The notes: generated by a model from the letters alone, not told the origin. A stretch of 42,258 bases of DNA from an uncultured Acetobacteraceae bacterium (GCA_903918195.1 CAIXDS010000394.1:1-42258), one strand, 5' to 3'. Numbered from the stretch's first letter, positions 27,571 through 35,923 are shown. A program made the numbers and translations.

Positions 27571-28256
27571 GCCTTCGCTTCGTCCTTCGAACCATGGACA
27601 ATGGAATAGAGCGCCTCGGCCAGCGCCAGATCCTCCGCTGTCTTGATGGCGTGCCCCGCCAGCCGGTTGATGCTGAACAGGCCGACCTTGCCGGCATACG
27701 TCGCGCACTGTCCGGCACGGACAGCGGACAGAAATGTATCGCGGCGCCAAGCCGTCACGGACCACGATATCCGCCGCACCGGATCCAGATCCTGGCTGTT
27801 TGTCTTCTCCGCCAAGGTGAAGTTTACCGGCACGCCGCGGCAGAAAGCCTCGAGCGGCTCATCGACAACCGAGAGTAGGACGTCGTAGTCGCCTTTCTGC
27901 ATCTCCGTCGCAAACAGGCGCAGGTCGGTTGTCGTTAGCAGCGGCGCAATGGAATGCACCTGGAACAGGAAGTCGCAGGAATGATTCTGCAGGAACTCGG
28001 CCACGAACTGCTCGCTCGTCGCGTTGTGGTCGGCAAGGTCAGCCGGGCGCGGGTGGAAGCGTACTCCTTCCTCCTCCGCCAGATTTTCGAAGGCCGGATG
28101 TTCCGAATTCACCCAGATCTCGTCGAACATCCCGGCGTCACGGCACTTGCGGATAGCATGAACGATCAGCGGTTCACCATGTAACGGCATCAAGTTCTTT
28201 TGCTTGAGTCGCTGACTGCCCATACGAGCCGGGATCATTGCGATGCTTACCGTCAT
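27567..28256 (-). CDS. Acylneuraminate-type cytidylyltransferase (CMP-sugar synthetase)
   Basis: A 229-residue nucleotidyltransferase of the NeuA/KdsB superfamily that would couple CTP to a 2-keto acid sugar and release pyrophosphate. The CTP-binding N-terminal motif is IPARMGSQRLKQKNLMPL (residues 8-25). EIWVNSEHPAFENLAEEEGV, LFQVHSIAPLLTTTDL and INRLAGHAIKTAEDLALAEA match the family pattern. No nonulosonate synthase (NeuB) or sugar epimerase is present in the window, so the substrate may be made elsewhere or be unusual. Its gene is translationally coupled to the following sulfotransferase by an ATGA overlap. A CMP-sialic, legionaminic, pseudaminic or Kdo-like product is possible; sequence alone does not decide. 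Confidence 0.82.
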   Translation of the reverse strand: MTVSIAMIPARMGSQRLKQKNLMPLHGEPLIVHAIRKCRDAGMFDEIWVNSEHPAFENLAEEEGVRFHPRPADLADHNATSEQFVAEFLQNHSCDFLFQVHSIAPLLTTTDLRLFATEMQKGDYDVLLSVVDEPLEAFCRGVPVNFTLAEKTNSQDLDPVRRISWSVTAWRRDTFLSAVRAGQCATYAGKVGLFSINRLAGHAIKTAEDLALAEALYSIVHGSKDEAKA

Positions 28257-28382
28257 CAGCTCCAGTCCAACGTCTTTATCGTTTCATGACATTGGCCATT
28301 AACCCGCAAGGGCAGGACAACGGCCGCTGGCATTCGTTTTGGTTTGGCGCGCAGCCGCCCCACTAACCCCGCGCACGCACCA

Positions 28383-28414
28383 AGCGGCCCGAAATGCCGA
28401 CATTTCGGGCCGCT
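28383..28414 (-). terminator. Perfect 14-bp hairpin between dehydrogenase and cytidylyltransferase genes
   Basis: AGCGGCCCGAAATG, a 4-base loop and CATTTCGGGCCGCT form a perfect G+C-rich stem about 70 bases past the dehydrogenase stop codon. No T-run follows on either strand, so it is not a classical intrinsic terminator. It may act as a partial terminator, an mRNA stabiliser or an intergenic repeat. Confidence 0.4.
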
Positions 28415-28485
28415 GGTATCAGGCCATATGTACCGTTGCAAGGACGTCAGGGCGGGTTGGATCGCATGGTCAGGTCGGGAGCCGG

Positions 28486-29460
28486 TCATGCCGCCCAGTC
28501 CGGAATGAAGGAGAGGGGATCCGTCGCCCGGTCAAGGCCGGCGATGGCGGCACGTCCCATCGCGAGCACGGCCTCCTCGGCGCTGCCACCGATATGGGCG
28601 GTGCCGATGAAGCCGGGGGCTGCGAACAGTTCGGCATTATCGGGCGGCTCGGTGGCGAACACATCGAAGCAGGCGCCGGCCAGCCGTCCCTCGATCAAGG
28701 CGAGACGTAGCGCCTCCTCATCGACCAGGCCGCCGCGCGCGGTGTTCACCAGCACCGCCCCGGGCTTCAGAGTCGCGATGCGGGATGCATCGAACATCCT
28801 GGTGGTGCGGCGGGTGAGGGGAATATGCAGCGAGACGACGTCCGCACGTTCGAGCAGCCCCTCCAGCCCGACAACCTCCACGCCCAGATCGGCCGCCGGA
28901 CCGGCGATGTCACGAATATCATGGGCAAGCACACGGCTTTTGAACGCCCGCAGCAACCGCGCGACGTCCCGCCCGACATGGCCGAAGCCGATCAGGCCGA
29001 CGGTCGCGTCGGACAACTGCCGCCCACGATACTGGCGCCATATGCCGCGGCGGATCTCCTCATGGCTGACCATCACGCCGCGGAGTCCGGCGATCATGAA
29101 GGCAATCGCCAGTTCCGCAACGGAGCGACGGTTGACCCCCCCCTCCCATCCGATACGGATACCTGTGCGTGCGGCAGCATGGAGATCGATATTATCCAGG
29201 CCGACGCCATATTTGCTGATGATCCGCAGGTTGGGCAGACTCCCGAGCAGCGCGGCATCGACGTGCTCCAGCGCCACAATGGCCGCGTCATGCGGCGCCA
29301 GAAAGTCGGCCAGTGCCTGGCCACCAAGGGTGTGCGGGCTGTCGTTGAACACAGCCGTCGGATAGGCGGCCAGCAGTTCCGCTCGCAGGACCGGGTGACG
29401 TGAGAACGAACGCGACAAGACGCCGATGCTGGTCGGGATAGCGAGTGGAAGTGGGGACAT
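28486..29460 (-). CDS. D-2-hydroxyacid dehydrogenase (phosphoglycerate-dehydrogenase-like)
   Basis: A 324-residue NAD-dependent oxidoreductase for a 2-keto/2-hydroxy acid pair. The substrate domain carries LRIISKYGVGLDNIDLHAA. The Rossmann domain begins near residue 150 with VGLIGFGHVGRDVARLL. LVNTARGGLVDEEALRLAL contains the substrate-binding Arg, and the C-terminal HIGGSAEEAVLAMG contains the catalytic His. No ACT regulatory domain is present, so it is not the long SerA form. Situated directly before a CMP-sugar synthetase and after a Gfo/Idh dehydrogenase, it may act on a sugar-acid precursor; this is inferred. A hairpin follows its stop, and 454 bases precede its start, so it may have its own promoter. 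Confidence 0.85.
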   Translation of the reverse strand: MSPLPLAIPTSIGVLSRSFSRHPVLRAELLAAYPTAVFNDSPHTLGGQALADFLAPHDAAIVALEHVDAALLGSLPNLRIISKYGVGLDNIDLHAAARTGIRIGWEGGVNRRSVAELAIAFMIAGLRGVMVSHEEIRRGIWRQYRGRQLSDATVGLIGFGHVGRDVARLLRAFKSRVLAHDIRDIAGPAADLGVEVVGLEGLLERADVVSLHIPLTRRTTRMFDASRIATLKPGAVLVNTARGGLVDEEALRLALIEGRLAGACFDVFATEPPDNAELFAAPGFIGTAHIGGSAEEAVLAMGRAAIAGLDRATDPLSFIPDWAA

Positions 29461-29914
29461 GTGCGCCCTTCAGACCGCAGGCAGGAAAATGGCAGAAGAA
29501 AGACCTAGCCATTTTGGAATACCGAATGCAAGAATCCCCACGGCACTAAATGACGCCGCCGGCACATCACCGGATTGAATCGATATTTTGGTCATGGCAC
29601 CAACGCAATCTTGGGGCGGTTGCCGCGAAGCGTATCCTGAATGCGATCTCGCACATGCATGTTGGCGGTCAGGATCCCCCTTGCGATGGTGATAATGTCC
29701 ACGACGCCGAAGATGGGGGGCAAGCCTACAGAAACGCCGACGTAACGATTTGGCACAAAATATTTCCTTTCGGTACGCCCGTCTTGCTGTCCAACGGCAC
29801 GGATGTTGCCCACACTACCTGTAACAACCTACCCCACCGTGCCTGTCAAATTCAAGGGACCGCCAGTTAAAAACGATGTCGATGCGGATGTCGGGAATGC
29901 AGCAGAGTTCGTGA
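29461..29914. other. 454-base intergenic region before the dehydrogenase gene
   Basis: No recognisable gene. A 73-codon minus-strand frame (29592-29813) exists but has no family resemblance. The stretch is more A+T-rich than its neighbours and probably holds a promoter or decayed sequence; the preceding glycosyltransferase frame also ends in an A+T-rich tail. Confidence 0.4.
29821..29849 (-). promoter_or_regulatory. Candidate sigma-70 promoter for the dehydrogenase-to-GT part of the operon
   Basis: On the minus strand TTGACA (29849-29844) is a perfect -35 box. It is followed after 17 bases by TGTTAC (29826-29821), a weak -10 match. It points toward the dehydrogenase gene with a leader of about 360 bases. 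The weak -10 keeps confidence low. Confidence 0.25.
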
Positions 29915-32545
29915 TCAGATTTTTTCTGTGTCACCGGCGTGACTTATGTGACATTTTTTCAAAGCTGTGGGAAAATTATCAATTTTGCAAAGCTTTTCGG
30001 TTCCCATGCGGCAGATTTGTATCGCCGCCCGGTTTCCTGGCCCGATAACGGGGATCTTCAGCGCCAGCGCCAGCGCCAGCACGGCATCGCATTTCTCCGC
30101 GGCATCCAGCGTTGGGAGAATCAACGCCTGGCAGCGGGCCGCCGCGGCGACCAGAATCTTTGCGATGCCGACCTGCACCGAACGGCAGGCTCCCCGGCAC
30201 GGCACCAGCCAAACCGCTGCGGAGCCCGCCAGCACAACGTCGATCCCATACGCATGCGCGAGCGCCCGCGCCCGTGCGCGTGCAAACGGACGCATCGGGT
30301 CCGCCGCCACGATTATGAAGTCCGCCGGAGCGGCCAGCGCCCGGAGCGAGAGAACACGATCATACGCGCGGCCGGATGCAACAAGTGCATCGGCCAGCCG
30401 TTGTACCTGCGCAGCGGCCCACGGGGCCGTGGGGGAGGGGCAGCGGCCTGGCTGCAGGGTGTCCGGCGCCATCGCCGCGCTGTGGCACGCGAGCAGGTCA
30501 AGATTCACGGTCACGTCCGTGTCCGGGGTTGATCCCTCTCGGTCGTGCAGGATGATCGCCGCAGCGTGCAACGCCATACCGTTCGTCGGGCGCGCCGCAA
30601 TTTCGACCATGAAGGCCGCGGCAGGACCCGGCAACGTTATGTCCGCTCGCTCAGAAGCGGTCTGATCAACCGCCCGCCGGTCCACGAGTGCGCCACGATT
30701 GCCGGCCTCGTAGATCGCGATTTCCACGCCGCAGGATGCATGGAGGTCAAGGCGCAGGAGGCGCATCGTACCTGGCAAGACAAGATGGAGCTGCTCTGCC
30801 CAAATGGCGCCAGCCCGATGCTCACCCCCCAGGATCAGCGGCAGGCAGCGGGATGGAAGAGTCCCGGCCCAGAGTGCAAGCCTGTCAGCCCGGAGCATGA
30901 CCGGCGGAGCATTTGGCGTGATCCTGTTGTTCGGCCGTGCGCCGGGCGCGGTTGCGCGTGTCGCGAGGTGCCGGGCCATCAGTTGCGCGATCACCTGACG
31001 GGCCGGTGCGGCCATGGTCGGCCAGGTGCGCTCGCGGCCGAGTTCTGCGGCGGCACGGGCCATGGCCTGACGGCGTCCGGGATCGTCGAGCAGCGCTGCC
31101 AGCCTGGCGGGAAAATCCTCCAACTCCGCAATCCAGCCCGCACCGCGTTCCGCGACAGGATAGCCGCGCGCGCCCTGCGGCGTATTCAGGCTCGGCACGC
31201 CATTGGCAAGATAGTCCGCGAGCTTGACGCTTGAGCCGCCGCCCAGCGTGATGGGATTCAACGCGACATACCAGCCGCGGATCAGCGCATGCTTCTGCGC
31301 TTCGGAGACCACGCCATGCAGCACCACATTGGGCGCATCGGCAGGTTCGAGCATCGGGCAGACGCTGCCGACGATGTCGAAGGTAACGTCGCGGAAGCGT
31401 GGCGCGAGCACATCGACGATGATGCGCGCCGCAGCGACGTTCGGCGGGTGTGCGGAGGCCAGAAAGCCGACATGTGGCGGGCTTGCCGGAGCAGTACCAC
31501 CCGGCTGCGGCGAAGTGCCGTGTGGCAATGTCACGATCCGGCGTGCCGAGGGCGCAAAATGGGCTGCGTCAGCGTCGCAGCAGCAGAACACGACCGCCGC
31601 AGCCGCCACCAGGCGTTGCTCGATTTCCGCGACATAGGCAGCCAGCACCGCGGCCGCCGGATGATCGGCAAGCAGGGCCGCCTTCAGCGCCGCCTCCACA
31701 TTATGGCTGTCGTACACGACAGGCAGGCCGGGAGCGGCAGCGTGTAGCGGCTCGATCAGCGGCGCGAGATAGCAATGGCTGAACACGGCGCAGCCAGCGT
31801 GCGGTGCCAGGGCCATGGTGGCGGCCGTGAGCGCTTCGTTATGGAGCGCATGTGCGGCCGAGAGCACATCTTCCAGCCCGTGTCGCGTCAAGCTGTGCGA
31901 CTCTGCTTCCTCTGCCCGCTGTGATTCCGTTTTCGGCACCGCCAGTTGCACCAGGCCGGGTGCAAGCAATACCGCCTGGCCACGGGCCGCCAGGGTCAGC
32001 AATACGGTGGGCTGGCCGAATGCCTGCAGCACACTTCGTACCCGCAACGGACCACCGGAACGCGCCTCGTTGACTGGATAGTCGTTGAAGGCGAGCAGAA
32101 CAGGGGAGGCCGTTCCAGCCGGTGTCGGGGTCAATGCCAGGGAGAGAAGCTCGCCGAGGAGCCGCTCCGGAATGAAGCGGAGCCGGGCATCCGGCACGCC
32201 GTGCAACAGGCGGAAAAGCTCGCAGCCCGCCGGATCCGATGTGACGGTCAGGCGCGCGCGCGCAGTGAGACTGCGCTCCACCTCGAAGAGAGCGCGAAAG
32301 CAGGCTGGATCGGGCGCGTCATGACAAGCCGGTCCCGAGGGCGCATAGACTTCCGTTGCCGTGGTACCGTGCAGGGCAGAAGCGGCGTCCGTGTCCAGAT
32401 GCAGCACGAGCCCGGCCGCATCTGCCATCGCACGCAGTTCCCCTGCGTCGCTGGCCGGAACCGGCCGCAGCACGTGCCAGGACGCGCCAAGTTCGGCTGC
32501 CAGTCGCCGTGCACGCGCCTCCTCAATTGGCGAGGACAGCAACAA
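29915..32545 (-). CDS. Large GT4-type glycosyltransferase with extra C-terminal domains
   Basis: An 876-residue protein from the TTG at 32545. Residues ~1-170 look like a degenerate glycosyltransferase-like segment. Residues ~170-540 form a GT4 unit, with LLAFNDYPVNEARSGGPLRV, VVYDSHNVEAALKAALLADH, VGFLASAHPPNVAAARIIVD and the donor block LGGGSSVKLADYLANGVPSL. Residues ~560-700 are beta-rich. A further alpha/beta segment (~700-840) is unidentified. A better start may be CTG at 32575, which is in frame, overlaps the upstream stop as CTGA and has GGAGGAA just before it (32578-32584); this would add ten residues, beginning TTAPYRRS. The last ~35 codons are A+T-rich and may be a recent C-terminal extension. 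It follows the DUF4214 gene in the operon. Confidence 0.8.
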   Translation of the reverse strand: MLLSSPIEEARARRLAAELGASWHVLRPVPASDAGELRAMADAAGLVLHLDTDAASALHGTTATEVYAPSGPACHDAPDPACFRALFEVERSLTARARLTVTSDPAGCELFRLLHGVPDARLRFIPERLLGELLSLALTPTPAGTASPVLLAFNDYPVNEARSGGPLRVRSVLQAFGQPTVLLTLAARGQAVLLAPGLVQLAVPKTESQRAEEAESHSLTRHGLEDVLSAAHALHNEALTAATMALAPHAGCAVFSHCYLAPLIEPLHAAAPGLPVVYDSHNVEAALKAALLADHPAAAVLAAYVAEIEQRLVAAAAVVFCCCDADAAHFAPSARRIVTLPHGTSPQPGGTAPASPPHVGFLASAHPPNVAAARIIVDVLAPRFRDVTFDIVGSVCPMLEPADAPNVVLHGVVSEAQKHALIRGWYVALNPITLGGGSSVKLADYLANGVPSLNTPQGARGYPVAERGAGWIAELEDFPARLAALLDDPGRRQAMARAAAELGRERTWPTMAAPARQVIAQLMARHLATRATAPGARPNNRITPNAPPVMLRADRLALWAGTLPSRCLPLILGGEHRAGAIWAEQLHLVLPGTMRLLRLDLHASCGVEIAIYEAGNRGALVDRRAVDQTASERADITLPGPAAAFMVEIAARPTNGMALHAAAIILHDREGSTPDTDVTVNLDLLACHSAAMAPDTLQPGRCPSPTAPWAAAQVQRLADALVASGRAYDRVLSLRALAAPADFIIVAADPMRPFARARARALAHAYGIDVVLAGSAAVWLVPCRGACRSVQVGIAKILVAAAARCQALILPTLDAAEKCDAVLALALALKIPVIGPGNRAAIQICRMGTEKLCKIDNFPTALKKCHISHAGDTEKI

Positions 32546-32571
32546 AAGCGAACGCCGATACGGCGCGGTCG

Positions 32572-33015
32572 TCAGGATTCCTCCGCTGGAGTGGGCGTGC
32601 GCATAAAGCGGAAGCGTTCATAATGCCCTGTCGCCTCTGGCGATACAGCCAAGTTCTCAAGCAGCAACCGATGGCAGGCCGGGTCACGGCCCAGCCAGGC
32701 GGTGTAGTAGGCAAGGCCGGCCGGATCCGGCGCCCGGCCCAGCACGGCGCGGAAGGCGGCGGCGACGAATGCAGGAGGCGAAAGCGCTTCGGCAATCACT
32801 GTGCGCAGCCGGTAGGGATCACCCGGCGCGCGCGCGGATTCGACATGCCATGCAGCCGGCAATGCATCTACGGACAGGGCCGCCCGCTCACCGGCATGGT
32901 CCGGAAGATCGAGGCCAGGGGCGTCGATCCAGGCGCGCGCAACCTCCGTCAGGGCAACGGCGAGATCGAGGCGCAGGCGCAGACCAAGCGCTGCGAATGT
33001 TGGTTCAGTGTCCAC
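32572..33015 (-). CDS. DUF4214-domain protein
   Basis: About 147 residues when started at GTG 33015, which overlaps the Gfo/Idh stop (33005-33007); the frame remains open to an ATG at 33081. The second half carries the DUF4214 signature, with PPAFVAAAFRAVLGRAPDPA followed by GLAYYTAWLGRDP and a distal LLENLAVSPEATGHY. DUF4214 is a helical domain common in proteins of polysaccharide and surface-glycan loci; its activity is not known to me. Its stop overlaps the probable CTG start of the following glycosyltransferase, so the three genes appear translationally linked. It could equally be the N-terminal subunit of that glycosyltransferase. Confidence 0.72.
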   Translation of the reverse strand: MDTEPTFAALGLRLRLDLAVALTEVARAWIDAPGLDLPDHAGERAALSVDALPAAWHVESARAPGDPYRLRTVIAEALSPPAFVAAAFRAVLGRAPDPAGLAYYTAWLGRDPACHRLLLENLAVSPEATGHYERFRFMRTPTPAEES

Positions 33016-34078
33016 CGACAATCTGCAGCCGTTCATGCAGCACCGGGCTGACGCTGTGCCCATGTGCATAGATGCGGTCAATTAACGACATAACGGCCAA
33101 CGCCTGTTCGGACGTGCCATAAGTGACTGGCATACCGAGAGTCACGGCGTCCATGAAATGCTCGGCTTCGCTTTGCCAGGATGTGTCGACACGATAGTGC
33201 ATGCGCTCCTCCGATTCCCAGCTTGCAGCGGGCGCGGTGCTTCGGTTCTTGGCGATGGAAAGCTCTTCCTTGCCATAGCTGTCGGAAGAAGTTTTAAGCC
33301 CATTGAGCACCACGTAGCCGCGGTCGAGGAACACTTCCAGCGAGAACAGATGGCGCCATTGCGTCATCGTCGAGTGGAAGGACACCTCGATCCCGGTCGC
33401 CTGATTGCGCATGATGGCGAAAACGTTGTCCTCGATTCCTGGAATGTTCCAATAGCGCGAGGAGACGAAGGCGTGGACATCATCGAATGGCACGCCGGCA
33501 ATGTAGAGGAACAAGTCCAGCATGTGGATGCCCTGATCGAGCAGGATACCGCCGCCTGCGCGCTCCCGGTCGGCACGCCAGGTGCGCAGATAGTTCTCGT
33601 CCACGCTCTTGCCGTAACGGCCGCGCATCCACAGCACGCGGCCATAGGCGCCGCTTTCGATCACCTGCTTCATCTTGCGTACGCCGGCATGGTGCCGGTG
33701 GTTGAAACCGTACATCAGGACCCGGCGCGCTTCGCGCTCGGCCGCCATCACTTCGTGCACGTCGGCGCTGGTGAAGGCGGGCGGCTTCTCGCAGAACACA
33801 TGCTTGCCGGCGCGCAGCGCCGCGATGGTCAGCGGCTTGTTCACGTCGTTGGTGGCGCAGATGAAGACGCTGTCGATCGCCGGATCGTCGATGATCTCCT
33901 GCGCAGAGGCAGCGATGGGATAGGTACAGTCTTGCGGTGGGATCGCATCGTAGACCCGTACGACGCGGCCACGACCGTCGGCCTCGATCGCCTCAGCCCG
34001 GGTCCGGCCCATCTTGCCGAAGCCGATGATGCCGATCGTGGTTGCCGAGCCGAAGGTTTCGCGGGTGGGGCTATTCAT
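33005..34078 (-). CDS. Gfo/Idh/MocA-family sugar oxidoreductase
   Basis: A 357-residue NAD(P)-dependent oxidoreductase from ATG 34078 (three codons inside the longest frame). The Rossmann motif is IGIIGFGKMGRTRAEAIEAD, the conserved EKP motif occurs in GKHVFCEKPPAFTSADVHEV, and the C-terminal domain has GGGILLDQGIHMLDLFLYIA, with catalytic-type Asp and His. Relatives oxidise or reduce sugars and sugar nucleotides; PtmF-type members serve in CMP-legionaminate pathways. Together with the D-2-hydroxyacid dehydrogenase and cytidylyltransferase it probably helps build an acidic sugar, but the substrate is not deducible. It follows the phosphatase gene by about 130 bases and overlaps the DUF4214 gene downstream. 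Confidence 0.85.
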   Translation of the reverse strand: MNSPTRETFGSATTIGIIGFGKMGRTRAEAIEADGRGRVVRVYDAIPPQDCTYPIAASAQEIIDDPAIDSVFICATNDVNKPLTIAALRAGKHVFCEKPPAFTSADVHEVMAAEREARRVLMYGFNHRHHAGVRKMKQVIESGAYGRVLWMRGRYGKSVDENYLRTWRADRERAGGGILLDQGIHMLDLFLYIAGVPFDDVHAFVSSRYWNIPGIEDNVFAIMRNQATGIEVSFHSTMTQWRHLFSLEVFLDRGYVVLNGLKTSSDSYGKEELSIAKNRSTAPAASWESEERMHYRVDTSWQSEAEHFMDAVTLGMPVTYGTSEQALAVMSLIDRIYAHGHSVSPVLHERLQIVGGH

Positions 34079-34209
34079 GTACCGCAAACTTTCAATGCGA
34101 CGGAATCCGGGCCTGGGCGGGAATCTGGACTTGAGCGATCGGGGGAAGCAGACTCACAAGGTGGCTGTTCATAGCCGCTTCGCCGGCCTGGCGCCATCCC
34201 GGCCCGGCG

Positions 34210-34980
34210 CTATGGCTGACGATAGGCTCGCACGTCCAGCGTGCCGCCGAGCAGGTCGCCGGTCACGCTCACCTGCCCGCCGGCGGAACGGACCAGCGCC
34301 ACGCCGGCGGCCACGTCCCACCACAGGATACCGGCCTCCTCATAAGCATCGAACCGGCCGGCGGCGACCCAGGCCAGCGACAAGGCGGCGCTGCCGATCA
34401 GCCGCACCTGCTTCCACGCCGCCACATGCGGCCCGAAACGGGCCAGACGGTCGGCGGAAAAATCACCTTTGCGCGGTAGCCCGGTGGCCAGGAAGTCCGT
34501 GCCAGGTTCCGACACCAGCGGAGCCCCGTTGCACCGCAGCGGCACGCTGGGGCCGCCCATGAACATCTCGTTGCGGTTGAAGTCGAAGATGCAGCCGAAC
34601 AGCGGCTGATCGCCCGCGCACAGCGCCACCGACACGCAGCAGAGCGGCACGCCGCGGAAGTAATTGTACGTACCGTCCAGCGGATCGACTACCCAGTATG
34701 GCTCCACCGCGCCGATCTCGCCGATCTGCCCGCTTTCCTCCGACAGGATCGGATAGGGTGCCCCGGCGCGCAGCACGTCCAGGACGATGCTCTCCGCTTC
34801 CCGGTCGGCCCGCAGCTTGATGTCGCGCCCAAGTTGGCTGTCCACGCTGGCCCACGCGGCCTTCGCCTCCAGCAGCCGGCGCCCGGTGGCGGCGGCGGCG
34901 CGTTCGGCGAGCGCCGTTGCCGTAGCGAATTCGGCGGCGGAAAGCCCTTGCACGTGCATCCCCTTTGAAAGACATTCCAT
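34210..34980 (-). CDS. Inositol-monophosphatase-family phosphatase (possible CysQ-like PAP phosphatase)
   Basis: A 256-residue Mg2+-dependent, Li+-sensitive-type phosphatase. Metal-site motifs are PILSEESG (about residues 76-83), WVVDPLDGTYNYFRG near residue 95 and LWWDVAAGVALVRSAGG near residue 218. Family members hydrolyse inositol phosphate, histidinol phosphate, fructose bisphosphate or 3'-phosphoadenosine 5'-phosphate (PAP). In a locus with PAPS synthesis and sulfotransferases, removal of PAP is an attractive role. Use on a sugar-acid phosphate before CMP activation is an equally fair reading. It is the first gene of the minus-strand operon. An internal ATG at 34959 (MHVQGLSAAEF), preceded by AAAGGGG, is an alternative start. 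Only 40 bases separate it from the divergent hydratase-like gene. Confidence 0.85.
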   Translation of the reverse strand: MECLSKGMHVQGLSAAEFATATALAERAAAATGRRLLEAKAAWASVDSQLGRDIKLRADREAESIVLDVLRAGAPYPILSEESGQIGEIGAVEPYWVVDPLDGTYNYFRGVPLCCVSVALCAGDQPLFGCIFDFNRNEMFMGGPSVPLRCNGAPLVSEPGTDFLATGLPRKGDFSADRLARFGPHVAAWKQVRLIGSAALSLAWVAAGRFDAYEEAGILWWDVAAGVALVRSAGGQVSVTGDLLGGTLDVRAYRQP

Positions 34981-35020
34981 AACAGGATTTAGTAGGGTTT
35001 CGCGCGCGGGGACTCAATCA

Positions 35021-35806
35021 TTGGCCACCACGTTCGATGCCGCCGCCCTCGCTGCCCGGATCAGCCAGTCGGGGTCTTCCGGTGATGTGTTGCGGCTCGA
35101 CGCGGCCGAGTGCCCGCCGGACCTGGAGTCCGCCGAGGATGTGCTGTGGCGCGTGACGCGCGGCGACGGCCGCAAAGTTGTCGCATGGAAGCTCGGTGCC
35201 AGCACCTTCGCCTCGCGTGCCGCCCAGGGGTTCGACCGCGCCTGGTCGGCGCCCTTGTTCGCCGGGGAAGCACTGGAATCGCCGGCGCGGCTGCCGGCGC
35301 AGCCCGATGGCACGTTGGGCCTGGAGTGCGAGCTGGTGTTCCGGCTGGGGGCCGACGTGCCGGCAACCGGTGCGCTGGACCGGCCAACGGTGCGGCGTCT
35401 GGTGGCCGGCGTGCGTGCTGGCATAGAGGTTCCGGCCAGCCGCTATCCCGCCATCGGCGCCTATGGCGCGCCGGCTTTGGTGGCCGACCGCGGCGCAGCG
35501 GGCTGGCTGGTGCTGGGCGACGAGCTTGCCGAGTGGGAGCCGGACGAGCTCGACACCATCGCGGCGCGGCTGCTGGTGGATGGGGAGGAGCGCGGCGTGG
35601 GCAGCGGGCGGCACATTATCGAGGGCCCGTTCGGCGCGCTGTGCCACCACTTGGCACGCATGCGGCGGCTTGGCGTGACACAGCCGGCGGGGACGCTGGT
35701 TTCCATCGGCTCGCTTGCTGGGTTCCAGGTTGTAACGGCGCCGTGTACGGCAGTGGCCGAGTTTGCCGGGGGGGGCAGCGCGGCTCTGGAGGTGCATCTG
35801 ACCTGA
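35021..35806 (+). CDS. 2-keto-4-pentenoate hydratase-like protein (fumarylacetoacetase family)
   Basis: A 261-residue protein from TTG 35021 (MATTFDAAALAARISQSG); the frame continues upstream into the divergent gene, so a start near 35021 is preferred. Family blocks are VVAWKLGASTFASRAAQGFD, LGLECELVFRLGADVPA with the metal-type Glu pair, VRAGIEVPASRY and GPFGALCHHLARMRR. These proteins act on 2-keto acids by hydration or decarboxylation. Whether it belongs to aromatic catabolism or to the sugar-acid pathway of the neighbouring operon is unknown; its position divergent to that operon with a shared 40-base gap favours some link. C-terminal SLAGFQVVTAPCTAVAEF is typical. It looks intact. Confidence 0.8.
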   Translation: MATTFDAAALAARISQSGSSGDVLRLDAAECPPDLESAEDVLWRVTRGDGRKVVAWKLGASTFASRAAQGFDRAWSAPLFAGEALESPARLPAQPDGTLGLECELVFRLGADVPATGALDRPTVRRLVAGVRAGIEVPASRYPAIGAYGAPALVADRGAAGWLVLGDELAEWEPDELDTIAARLLVDGEERGVGSGRHIIEGPFGALCHHLARMRRLGVTQPAGTLVSIGSLAGFQVVTAPCTAVAEFAGGGSAALEVHLT

Positions 35807-35923
35807 TCCCCACGTCAGCAGTTCGTTTCGTGATCCTCGTGCAAAGTCGCAACCCTCAGCGTCGCTTACCAGCCCGTTGACAAAGTCGCCACGGCCTGAC
35901 TCGTTGCGCTGACGGAGATCGGG

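Noticed and set aside
29592..29813. 73-codon minus-strand frame in the 454-base gap
   Set aside because: A hydrophobic central stretch is present, but there is no clear ribosome binding site or family resemblance.
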